Source: Candidatus Competibacteraceae bacterium (GTDB lineage Bacteria; Pseudomonadota; Gammaproteobacteria; Competibacterales; Competibacteraceae). Taken from it: DNA of 5,451 bases. The DNA lies in contig JAGRHM010000769.1 of assembly GCA_020445005.1 (NCBI GenBank), positions 1 through 5,451 of the forward strand, given 5' to 3'. How positions within the stretch are numbered: position 1 is the first letter of the stretch; each line of letters starts with the position of its first letter. Made by a program: the position numbers and the translations under genes. This document shows, piece after piece, positions 1-5,404 of the stretch. The notes under the pieces were generated by a model. The model did not search any database. It was given only the letters and a program-made list of their open reading frames with translations, and was not told where the DNA came from.

Positions 1-179
1 CGGAGCCGGTGCCTGCGCCGGAGCCAGTGCCGGCTCCAGAGCCAGTGCCGGTGCCGAAATCCGCGCCGGCTGCAAAGCCACGGCCCGAATCTAAACGCAG
101 CCTGGAGGAGGAATTAAACTCGCAATTCGATTCGACTACGCAAGAACTGGAGCAGCGATTGCGTCGAAGAACGCCTTAA
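1..179 (+). CDS. C-terminal end of a proline-rich protein (5' end outside window)
   Basis: An open frame enters from the left edge (codons begin at base 3) and ends at TAA 177-179, giving 58 residues. It starts with three EPVPAP-type hexapeptides, then a Lys/Pro/Ala stretch, then a charged segment (SLEEELNSQF, then TTQELEQRLRRRTP) that looks helical. Such Pro/Glu repeats usually form extended linkers, often in envelope-spanning proteins; that role is inferred here. The LEEEL motif recurs in the second linker of the large protein at 1876-3750 (residues 440-444), also after a Pro/Ala-rich stretch, so the two may share design or ancestry. The regular codon pattern and the stop 75 bases before the next gene support a real gene end. 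The protein family cannot be told from this tail. Confidence 0.7.
   Translation, partial: EPVPAPEPVPAPEPVPVPKSAPAAKPRPESKRSLEEELNSQFDSTTQELEQRLRRRTP
3..56 (+). repeat. Three 18-bp tandem repeats encoding EPVPAP
   Basis: Units lie at 3-20, 21-38 and 39-56 and encode EPVPAP, EPVPAP and EPVPVP. The units differ mainly at third codon positions, so selection appears to keep the peptide rather than the DNA. The array may extend left beyond the window. Confidence 0.8.
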
Positions 180-238
180 GATGGCGAGAACATCAAGCTT
201 CAGAGAATTACTGCCCACTACTGGCTGCGCCCCGTTCC

Positions 239-243
239 AGGAG
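239..243 (+). promoter_or_regulatory. Ribosome binding site for the TAXI protein gene
   Basis: AGGAG lies 11 bases before the ATG at 255. The spacing is slightly long but acceptable. It supports this start, which also gives a complete signal peptide. Confidence 0.55.
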
Positions 244-254
244 TCCCTACTTTT

Positions 255-1310
255 ATGAATCGGTTTTTCGTTGGCAGTCTGCTGTTATTGCTCAATCTGA
301 TCGTTTGGACGCCGGCCATGGCGGCTGACGCCAACGCGCAACCGGTCGGCATGGTCACAGGTTCCAAAACCGGCACCTATATTCAGTTTGGCAACAACAT
401 TGCCGAAATTGCTAAAACGGTGGGACTGGATATTCTGGTGAAAGATTCCCGAGGCTCCATCGACAATATCCGGCGTATGAACAGCAAGGAAAATGCGGCA
501 TTGGGGATTGTGCAATCCGATGTGCTGGGATTCCTGAGCCGATCCGAAAGCTCGGAAATGCGTCAACTCGCCGGTCGATTGCGTTTGATTTTTCCGTTTT
601 ATAATGAAGAAGTTCATTTGTTCGCCAATAAATCCATTCAATCGTTTGGCGATCTTCAGGGTAAACGGGTCGTCGTCGGTGAGGAAGGCAGCGGAAATTG
701 GTTGACCGCGATCAATCTTTTACAACTGACTGGAGTCAAGCCAGGAGAATTGCTGCAAATCGCGCCTTTGCCGGGGGTGACCGCCGTTCTCAAAGGCGAG
801 GCGGATGCGATGTTTTATGTGGCGGGCAAACCGGTCAGCTTATTCACTAAAGTGGGCAACTTGATCAATAAACCGGAGTTCGCCGCGATGCTGGCGAATG
901 TCCATTTCGTACCGCTTGAGGATCCGCAAATGCTGCATGAATATGCAACTGCTCGAATTGGTCCAGCCGACTACGAATGGCTGGAGCATGAAACGCCGAC
1001 GATTGCGGTGAAAGCGGTGCTGATGAGCTTTGACTTTTCCGGCAAGCAAAGCGCCTATTTCGCACAGCGCTGCAAGCAGTTGGCGGTACTGGGTCAAGCC
1101 ATCCGCGCTAACCTCGACGCCCTGCGACAAACCGGTCATGCCAAGTGGAAGGAAGTCAATCTGGAAGAAAAAGTCGGCATCTGGCCCCTCGATGCGTGCT
1201 CCCGTGATGCGTCCAAGCCCGGCGGCTCGAAGGTTGATCTCACCCGCGAATTGGAAAAAATATTACTGAATCAGCGGAAAGTACCGCATACGATCATTTC
1301 GGCAGCCTGA
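255..1310 (+). CDS. TAXI-family TRAP-type solute-binding protein, periplasmic
   Basis: This 351-residue protein begins with a Sec signal peptide: NRFF, a hydrophobic core at residues 7-18, and a likely cut after AMA at 21-23. The mature part shows the TAXI-family pattern in order: GSKTGTYIQFG near 36-46 (ligand-loop region), LGIVQSDV at 83-90, VHLFANKSI at 120-128, DLQGKRVVVGEEGSG at 133-147, and KGEADAMFYVAGKPV at 180-194. Known TAXI proteins deliver small organic ligands to fused TRAP membrane subunits, but no TRAP permease gene lies in the window, so transport is not shown. The region after about residue 265 contains two Cys (273 and 315) and a GHAKWKEVNL segment, and could hold a disulphide. 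The gene sits 75 bases after the upstream frame and 32 before the next gene, in a likely operon of envelope proteins. It may act as a ligand sensor instead of a transporter component. Family assignment is confident; the ligand is unknown. Confidence 0.88.
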   Translation: MNRFFVGSLLLLLNLIVWTPAMAADANAQPVGMVTGSKTGTYIQFGNNIAEIAKTVGLDILVKDSRGSIDNIRRMNSKENAALGIVQSDVLGFLSRSESSEMRQLAGRLRLIFPFYNEEVHLFANKSIQSFGDLQGKRVVVGEEGSGNWLTAINLLQLTGVKPGELLQIAPLPGVTAVLKGEADAMFYVAGKPVSLFTKVGNLINKPEFAAMLANVHFVPLEDPQMLHEYATARIGPADYEWLEHETPTIAVKAVLMSFDFSGKQSAYFAQRCKQLAVLGQAIRANLDALRQTGHAKWKEVNLEEKVGIWPLDACSRDASKPGGSKVDLTRELEKILLNQRKVPHTIISAA

Positions 1311-1329
1311 ACTCCATTATTGATGACTT

Positions 1330-1338
1330 GGGGAGAAG
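1330..1338 (+). promoter_or_regulatory. Ribosome binding site that selects the ATG at 1343
   Basis: GGGGAGAAG lies just before ATG 1343, with its GGAG core 7 bases away. A TTG at 1328 in the same frame would start before this site and add residues with no signal-peptide logic, so the ATG is preferred. Confidence 0.6.
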
Positions 1339-1342
1339 ATTG

Positions 1343-1828
1343 ATGCGATTTACCACGATGGTTTTGATTCTGACGCTCATAATTGGAACAAATACGACGC
1401 TGGCTCAGGATAAACCACCCGACGCCCGCCTGGAACTTTCCAGTACTTCGTTCGGCCTCTTATTCGGTTACAGCCAGGGGAAGGGAACCTTGCTTTTCCA
1501 GGAGCGGGAATATCCTTTCTCGGTTTCAGGGATTAAGATCGCTACATTGGGCGTTAGCCAGATCAATGCCCTTGGCCAGGTCTATGGGTTGCAGGAAATC
1601 GCCGATTTTTCGGGAAACTATGCCGTCGTCGGGGGGGGGCTGACCCTGGTTCAGGGTGGAGGCGGTGCCCTGTTGCGCAACGGTAAGGGCGTGACTCTCT
1701 ACCTGCAGAATCTGCAACAGGGTCTTGATCTGACGCTGGGCGGCGGCAGATTCTCGATCACGCTCGATGAACCGGAATCTGTTGCCGAATCTTCTCCGGC
1801 AGAGATGGAAAAAGCCTCTACGCCCTAG
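1343..1828 (+). CDS. Small secreted glycine-rich protein, uncharacterised family
   Basis: From ATG 1343 the product is 161 residues. It has a signal peptide (MRFTTMVLILTLIIG) with a likely cut after TLA at 19-21. The mature core, about 35-141, has a beta-rich alternating pattern: GKGTLLFQEREYPFSVSG (47-63), LGVSQINALGQVYGL (69-83), DFSGNYAVVGGGL (88-100), then GKGVTLYLQ and GLDLTLGGGRFSITL near the end, and an acidic tail rich in Ser and Glu. The layout recalls small periplasmic beta-barrel-like proteins such as the DUF1134/EipA envelope-integrity group, but this is a weak resemblance from memory and not an assignment. It sits between the TAXI protein and the large SrfA-like protein, spaced 32 and 47 bases, so it is probably co-expressed. 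Codons 97-99 form a run of nine G. The function is not known. Confidence 0.78.
   Translation: MRFTTMVLILTLIIGTNTTLAQDKPPDARLELSSTSFGLLFGYSQGKGTLLFQEREYPFSVSGIKIATLGVSQINALGQVYGLQEIADFSGNYAVVGGGLTLVQGGGGALLRNGKGVTLYLQNLQQGLDLTLGGGRFSITLDEPESVAESSPAEMEKASTP
1631..1639 (+). repeat. Homopolymer of nine G inside a coding region
   Basis: Nine consecutive G encode Gly97-Gly99 of the small secreted protein. Loss of one G would put the reader straight onto TGA at 1641-1643; gain of one G leads to TAA at 1684-1686. Such runs are prone to slippage in cells and to sequencing error. Confidence 0.9.
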
Positions 1829-1875
1829 AGTGCGTCACTCAACCAACCCATCCGAGTCGCGAGGCGCGGCAACCC

Positions 1876-3750
1876 ATGATTGAGCAGGTTCTTCTTAGCA
1901 GCGGTTCCTTTGACAGAGTGCGGGAAATCGGTGGTTTTGGCCAGCCGCTGCATACGCTTTATCCCCAAATCCAGGCGGTGCTTGCTAACGAATTGGGCGG
2001 CGACGCCGCGCAGTTATTGGCGGAACCGGTCGTGGATCGCGCCCATAATCGTATTGACTGGTATACCGAGAGCGACCCTGAGCGTAAACCCATCGTGTTA
2101 AGCGATTTACCTGCAGAGCAGCGTCAGTCGATCCTGCTCGGGGTTCAGACGCAATTGCAGCGTGGGCGGGAGTTGTCGGAACGCTATGCGGCTTCCGGCG
2201 ATCCTCAACGGGTGCAGTTGGCGGCAATGCTTAAGGCGGCGCTCGGGTCGCCAACGGAAAACGATATCTTTTTAGTTGAAGATCGCCCTGTGTTGGCGCA
2301 TTGGGGTTTTACCACCGACCGCCCCTGGGAGATGGGCGGGGCCGTTCGCCGCTCCCCCGAACCATCGCCGCTTCCAGCCGAAACCTCACAAGATGTGGCG
2401 ATACCGGACGTTGAGATGCCCGAACTGGCGTCCAGCGCCGTGTCTGCAGCGTCGGTGACCGAATCCCCGGAACAGTCCACGCCTGTCCTGGAACCTGCAT
2501 CCGCGCTTGAGACGCCGGAGCCACCGTCCGCACAGTCTGCACCCCCCGCAGATACCCCGGCGTCTTCGCTACCGTTGCCGCCTTCTACATTAACCGCGTC
2601 GTCGGAACCTGGGACGACAACGCCGCTGCCGGACAAATTAGAGCCGTCTCCGACTGGAGAGCATCCAGGCAACCGGTTATGGCGTTATGTCGTGGTGGGT
2701 TCCTGGTACTTCTGGGGTGTCGTCCTGTTGGCCGTGTTGCTGGCGCTGGGGACTTTTCTATGGGTTTTCACTCAAACTTCCGCGCCGCTGATCGCCGAAT
2801 CAAACCAGGCGCCGCCGAATATCGCCTCCGATCCCGCATTGCGGGAAGCGTGGAAAATTGAACAGACGTTGCGCGCCGAGCTTGAGCAGCGGCTGATACA
2901 GCTTGCTGAGCAACGCGCCCGGTGCCCACTGCCGGTTGATACAGAGAGCGCCTCGGCAACGCCCATGGTTGTAGCGCCAAAGGATGGCGATGTGGCGACT
3001 ACGGTTGCAACGGATGACTCTCCTCGCCTGCAAGCGGGAGAGGGGTTAGCAGAGAGTGCTGGAGATTCGACATCAGCCTCCCGCTCCCACACGGCGGAGG
3101 TGACGGGAACCGAACGTTTATCCCCTGTCGAGCCCATGAGCCAGGATAAGGCGCAACCCACGCCCGATCCGGTCGCGCCCCTGGCGCGGACCCTGGAAGA
3201 AGAGTTGGAGGGCTCCCGAGCCGTTGTAAGCGCGCCTGGAGTTGCTGGAGCCGCTGGAACGGCTGGAGCGGCAGACGCCTCAACGTCTCAATCGCCTGTC
3301 GAATTAACGGTACAGGCTGACCCGACCCCTGAGGAGCGTCAGGAATTTACCAACCGTTTGTCCGCTACTGGCGCGGCGATTGGCGAAATCACTGCGACAT
3401 TATTGTGGAATGGTAATGCTGATCTGGATTTGGTCGTGCTGTGTCCGTCTGGTGAAATGCTGGATTACCAGAATCCTCATGAGTGTGGCGGCACTCTGGA
3501 CGTCGACGCCAACACTGCTCGCGACAGTCTGAGCGATCGTCCGGTGGAAAATGTATTCTGGCCCGCCGGTCAGGCGTTGCCAGGAACCTATCGGATTATC
3601 GTCCGTTACGCGCCGCGCAAGGATGAACAACAACCTCAATCAACGTCCTTTCAAGTCCGATTGATTCGCAACAACCAGGAAAAGGTTTTCAAGGGCATGG
3701 CCAAGCCTCGCAAGGCGTCGCCGGTTACGAACTTTACCGTGGAGCGTTGA
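1876..3750 (+). CDS. SrfA-like single-pass membrane protein with YfaP/DUF2135-like C-terminal domain
   Basis: This 624-residue protein has five visible parts. Residues 1-155 form a folded domain with a pattern I recognise from SrfA-family proteins: SSGSFDRVREIGGFGQPL near the start, RIDWYTES at 59-66, DLPAEQRQ at 77-84, and FLVEDRPVLAHWGF at 132-145. Residues 156-265 are a Pro/Ser/Glu linker. Residues 271-298 form one transmembrane helix with Arg on its N-side, suggesting a cytoplasmic N-terminus and periplasmic C-terminus. Residues 318-350 (DPALREAWKIEQ to ARC) look like a coiled coil, followed by a second linker. Residues 505-624 contain TLLWNGNADLDLVVLCPSG, YQNPHECGG, VENVFWPAG and PGTYRIIVRYA, the pattern of YfaP/DUF2135 beta domains. 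Salmonella srfA belongs to the SsrB-regulated srfABC genes, whose biochemical role is unclear. Cys523 and Cys537 could pair in the periplasm. The ribosome binding site is weak (GAGG at 1861). Domain calls are by recall; the architecture is directly visible. Confidence 0.72.
   Translation: MIEQVLLSSGSFDRVREIGGFGQPLHTLYPQIQAVLANELGGDAAQLLAEPVVDRAHNRIDWYTESDPERKPIVLSDLPAEQRQSILLGVQTQLQRGRELSERYAASGDPQRVQLAAMLKAALGSPTENDIFLVEDRPVLAHWGFTTDRPWEMGGAVRRSPEPSPLPAETSQDVAIPDVEMPELASSAVSAASVTESPEQSTPVLEPASALETPEPPSAQSAPPADTPASSLPLPPSTLTASSEPGTTTPLPDKLEPSPTGEHPGNRLWRYVVVGSWYFWGVVLLAVLLALGTFLWVFTQTSAPLIAESNQAPPNIASDPALREAWKIEQTLRAELEQRLIQLAEQRARCPLPVDTESASATPMVVAPKDGDVATTVATDDSPRLQAGEGLAESAGDSTSASRSHTAEVTGTERLSPVEPMSQDKAQPTPDPVAPLARTLEEELEGSRAVVSAPGVAGAAGTAGAADASTSQSPVELTVQADPTPEERQEFTNRLSATGAAIGEITATLLWNGNADLDLVVLCPSGEMLDYQNPHECGGTLDVDANTARDSLSDRPVENVFWPAGQALPGTYRIIVRYAPRKDEQQPQSTSFQVRLIRNNQEKVFKGMAKPRKASPVTNFTVER
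3018..3049 (+). repeat. REP-like imperfect palindrome inside the coding region
   Basis: CTCTCCTCGC (3018-3027) and GCGGGAGAG (3034-3042) can pair around a CTGCAA loop with one bulged T, and GGGGTTAG follows at 3042-3049. This closely resembles the CTCTCCCGC-loop-GCGGGAGAGGGGTTAG dispersed elements found between genes in many proteobacteria. Here it is read in frame as DSPRLQAGEGLAE, inside the linker of the SrfA-like protein. Identity as a member of a genomic repeat family is inferred from one copy. Confidence 0.45.
3232..3276 (+). repeat. 9-bp tandem repeat encoding Ala-Gly triplets
   Basis: Units at 3232, 3241, 3250, 3259 and 3268 follow NNNGCTGGA with decay in the first and last copies. 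They encode APG-VAG-AAG-TAG-AAD, in the second linker just before the C-terminal domain. This is a small expandable flexible spacer. Confidence 0.7.
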
Positions 3751-3756
3751 AATTAC

Positions 3757-4086
3757 ATGACCCGCCAGGAATACGCGCAATTCACCCTCTATGACGCCGA
3801 GACCGCGATCCCCCGCTATCAGCGCGCCTGGGTTTGGGGAACGGCGGCTTTGGCGATTCTGTGCTGCGGCGCAGCGGCTGGCTGGCTGCTCGGTGGTCTA
3901 TTAGCTGCGCATTCTCCGGTCGGAGCCGATAGGTGGGCCGTGGATAAGGCAGCATTGCTGGTCCAGCAGAAAGCCGCCAATGAACAGTTGCGTGAACGAA
4001 TTGCCGGATTGGAGCAAGCGCTGGCGGGCGATGTGTGCGCCCCGTCAGTGCTGAAAGCGCTGACATCGGATGTGGGCGATCGCTGA
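3757..4086 (+). CDS. Small single-pass membrane protein with coiled coil, SrfA-gene partner
   Basis: This 109-residue protein starts 6 bases after the stop of the large SrfA-like gene, so the two are almost surely co-transcribed and probably translationally coupled. GGAG at 3741-3744, inside the previous gene, serves as a distant ribosome site. Residues 1-24 are polar, residues 25-50 form one transmembrane helix (rich in Ala, Gly and Leu, with CC at 36-37), and residues 60-90 form a likely coiled coil (KAANEQLRERIAGLEQALAG) that ends in GDVCAP with Cys93. The large neighbour has the same order after its own helix: an amphipathic coil ending in RARCPLP. This suggests the two pack against each other or derive from a common unit. 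I do not recognise a named family. The gene is well supported by its spacing, start and membrane signal; the function is unknown. Confidence 0.75.
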   Translation: MTRQEYAQFTLYDAETAIPRYQRAWVWGTAALAILCCGAAAGWLLGGLLAAHSPVGADRWAVDKAALLVQQKAANEQLRERIAGLEQALAGDVCAPSVLKALTSDVGDR

Positions 4087-4169
4087 TTACCCTATAATAT
4101 TATGGTTATTTGATCTATTTTTATGCCAAATGCCGATATATTAGGAGTCTGCTTGCGAGTGATAACCTA

Positions 4170-4199
4170 TTGAATCGCTGGTAAGCTAGCGCCTGTAAA
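4170..4199 (+). promoter_or_regulatory. Possible sigma-70-type promoter for the OsmC gene
   Basis: TTGAAT (4170-4175) and TGTAAA (4194-4199) are 18 bases apart, each matching four of six consensus bases. They lie in an AT-rich spacer of 157 bases that holds no gene. The predicted start, near 4206, leaves a short leader carrying a strong ribosome site. An earlier TATAAT at 4093-4098 overlaps the palindrome ATAATATTAT (4094-4103) but has no suitably spaced -35 box. The match is weak. Confidence 0.3.
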
Positions 4200-4229
4200 A
4201 GCTCAACTTCCATCGAGAAACGTTATTAT

Positions 4230-4235
4230 AAGGAG
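4230..4235 (+). promoter_or_regulatory. Strong ribosome binding site for the OsmC gene
   Basis: AAGGAG lies 8 bases before ATG 4244, which is near-ideal spacing and fixes that start. Confidence 0.75.
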
Positions 4236-4243
4236 ATCATTTA

Positions 4244-4696
4244 ATGTCCAGTTTTTCGGTTCGCATCAACTGGCGACGCACAACGCCAGATTTCGACTAT
4301 AAGACCTTTGATCGCAGTCACACTTGGCGTCTTGCCGGTGGACAGACGGTGAACGGATCAGCTGCGCCAGAGTATTCCGGCAATCCTGAGATGAGTAATC
4401 CCGAAGAGGCTCTGTTAGCCGCGCTGTCCAGTTGCCATATGCTAACTTTTCTGGCGATTGCAGCGATCAAGAAGTTGGTGGTGGACAGCTATGAAGATCA
4501 ACCGACGGCTGAACTGGGTAAGAATGAGAAAGGCAGGATCATGATGAGTCGTTTGACTTTGCGGCCTCGGGTGGTTTTTAGCAGCGATACAGCTCCCAGC
4601 ACCCAAGTGCTGATGGATTTGCATCGCAAAGCCAAGGAAAACTGTTTCATCGGCAATTCATTGTTAAGCGAGGTCATTCTGGACCCGGTTTTTTAA
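4244..4696 (+). CDS. OsmC/Ohr-family peroxide-detoxification protein
   Basis: This 150-residue cytoplasmic protein is of normal length for the family. OsmC/Ohr proteins reduce organic or lipid hydroperoxides with a pair of cysteines. Both are present: Cys64 in EEALLAALSSCHMLTFLAI, the buried-helix motif, and Cys134 in KENCFIGNSL. The N-terminal part (INWRRTTPDFDYKTFDRSHTW) and the central VVDSYEDQP and MSRLTLRPRVVF segments match the OsmC-like subgroup with a SCHML signature more than classical Ohr, so the natural substrate is less certain. It has no signal peptide. It lies 157 bases after the membrane-protein block and 93 before the next gene, so it probably has its own promoter. No clear OhrR- or OxyR-type operator was recognised upstream. 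No truncation or missing residue is seen. Confidence 0.93.
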   Translation: MSSFSVRINWRRTTPDFDYKTFDRSHTWRLAGGQTVNGSAAPEYSGNPEMSNPEEALLAALSSCHMLTFLAIAAIKKLVVDSYEDQPTAELGKNEKGRIMMSRLTLRPRVVFSSDTAPSTQVLMDLHRKAKENCFIGNSLLSEVILDPVF

Positions 4697-4720
4697 CCGT
4701 GATGAACGTTAAGGGGTATA

Positions 4721-4749
4721 TTGCACCGCTGGTTCGCTTATTCTATAAC
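4721..4749 (+). promoter_or_regulatory. Probable sigma-70-type promoter for the L,D-transpeptidase gene
   Basis: TTGCAC (4721-4726) and TATAAC (4744-4749) are separated by exactly 17 bases. The -10 box matches five of six positions and the -35 box keeps the key TTG. It lies in the 93-base gap upstream of the gene, with an expected start near 4756, about 34 bases before ATG. Confidence 0.45.
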
Positions 4750-4772
4750 TCATATCAGATGACGCGCTGCTT

Positions 4773-4778
4773 AGGAGG
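4773..4778 (+). promoter_or_regulatory. Ribosome binding site for the L,D-transpeptidase gene
   Basis: AGGAGG is a full-strength Shine-Dalgarno sequence. The spacing of 11 bases to ATG 4790 is slightly long, but no better start lies nearer. Confidence 0.65.
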
Positions 4779-4789
4779 CACAGTACGGT

Positions 4790-5404
4790 ATGTGGAAGTT
4801 GGGTCAACGGATCATGTTCATGGGGATTCTAGTGGGATTGAGCGGTGGGTGTGCTCCCAACATTGTTGAGCAACGGCAGCCGCCGCTCCCGCTGACGACG
4901 GCTCGCGATCCGGCGCTACGCGAACCTTGGTTGTTGATAGACACCAAGGCGGACAAACTGATGGTCATGCGCGATCATCAGCCGCTTGAGGTTTTCGATC
5001 AAATCGCCGTAGGTAGCAGCGGTGCTGGATTGAAACACCGGCGCGGCGACAATAAAACCCCGTTGGGTGTATTTCGGGTCGGCTGGGTCAATGATCATAG
5101 CCGGTTCAAGAAATTCATTGGTCTCGATTATCCTAATCCTGATTATGCTGAACGAGCGCTGCGCGAACGCCGCATCGATCATTTAACTTATGAGCGTATC
5201 CGCGCCGCCTGGATGAGTGGCCATACCCCCCCACAAAACACGCCATTGGGTGGACAGATTGGCATTCATGGCGTGGGTGCCGGCAATCCACAAGTACATG
5301 AGGCCGGCATCGACTGGACGAGCGGTTGTGTGGCGCTGAATAATGCGCAAATTGATGCGCTTAGGCCGTGGGTGAAGGTCGGGATGCGGGTTGAAATTCG
5401 TTAA
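4790..5404 (+). CDS. L,D-transpeptidase (YkuD domain), probable lipoprotein
   Basis: This 204-residue protein carries the YkuD catalytic fold. LLIDTKADKLMVMRD (48-62) is the first strands, VGSSGAGLKHRRGDNKTPLG (74-93) the glycine and substrate-loop region, IGIHG the catalytic His160, and DWTSGCVALNN the nucleophile Cys180 with Ser178-Gly179. These enzymes form or rearrange 3-3 peptidoglycan cross-links or attach lipoproteins to the wall. Some relatives with a GLDYPNPDYAERA-type segment (here 111-123) belong near the YafK/DpaA branch, which cuts Braun lipoprotein from the wall, so the exact reaction is open. The N-terminus (hydrophobic core 8-18, then LSGGC) suggests lipidation at Cys21, though Ser at -3 is atypical for a lipobox. 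A C7 run at 5226-5232 encodes part of HTPPQ. It is likely transcribed from its own promoter; no clear terminator follows before the window ends. Confidence 0.9.
   Translation: MWKLGQRIMFMGILVGLSGGCAPNIVEQRQPPLPLTTARDPALREPWLLIDTKADKLMVMRDHQPLEVFDQIAVGSSGAGLKHRRGDNKTPLGVFRVGWVNDHSRFKKFIGLDYPNPDYAERALRERRIDHLTYERIRAAWMSGHTPPQNTPLGGQIGIHGVGAGNPQVHEAGIDWTSGCVALNNAQIDALRPWVKVGMRVEIR

Noticed and set aside
1328..1342. TTG start at 1328 for the small secreted protein.
   Set aside because: It precedes the GGGGAGAAG ribosome site, whose spacing fits ATG 1343 and a normal signal peptide.
1828..1840. Hairpin GAGTG-CGT-CACTC at the end of the small secreted protein gene, considered as a terminator.
   Set aside because: The stem is only 5 bp with a 3-base loop and is followed by AACCAACCC instead of a T run.
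2205..2672. Long open frame on the minus strand opposite the Pro/Ser linker.
   Set aside because: It is a Gly/Ser/Ala-rich shadow of the biased coding strand, with no start signal or recognisable motif.
4686..4699. Inverted repeat CGGTT-TTTT-AACCG over the stop codon of the OsmC gene.
   Set aside because: The stem is short and AT-containing with no T run after it, so it is not a convincing terminator.
2836..4930. DPALREAW in the large membrane protein and DPALREPW in the L,D-transpeptidase.
   Set aside because: The codons differ and the surrounding residues are unrelated, so chance is the simplest explanation.
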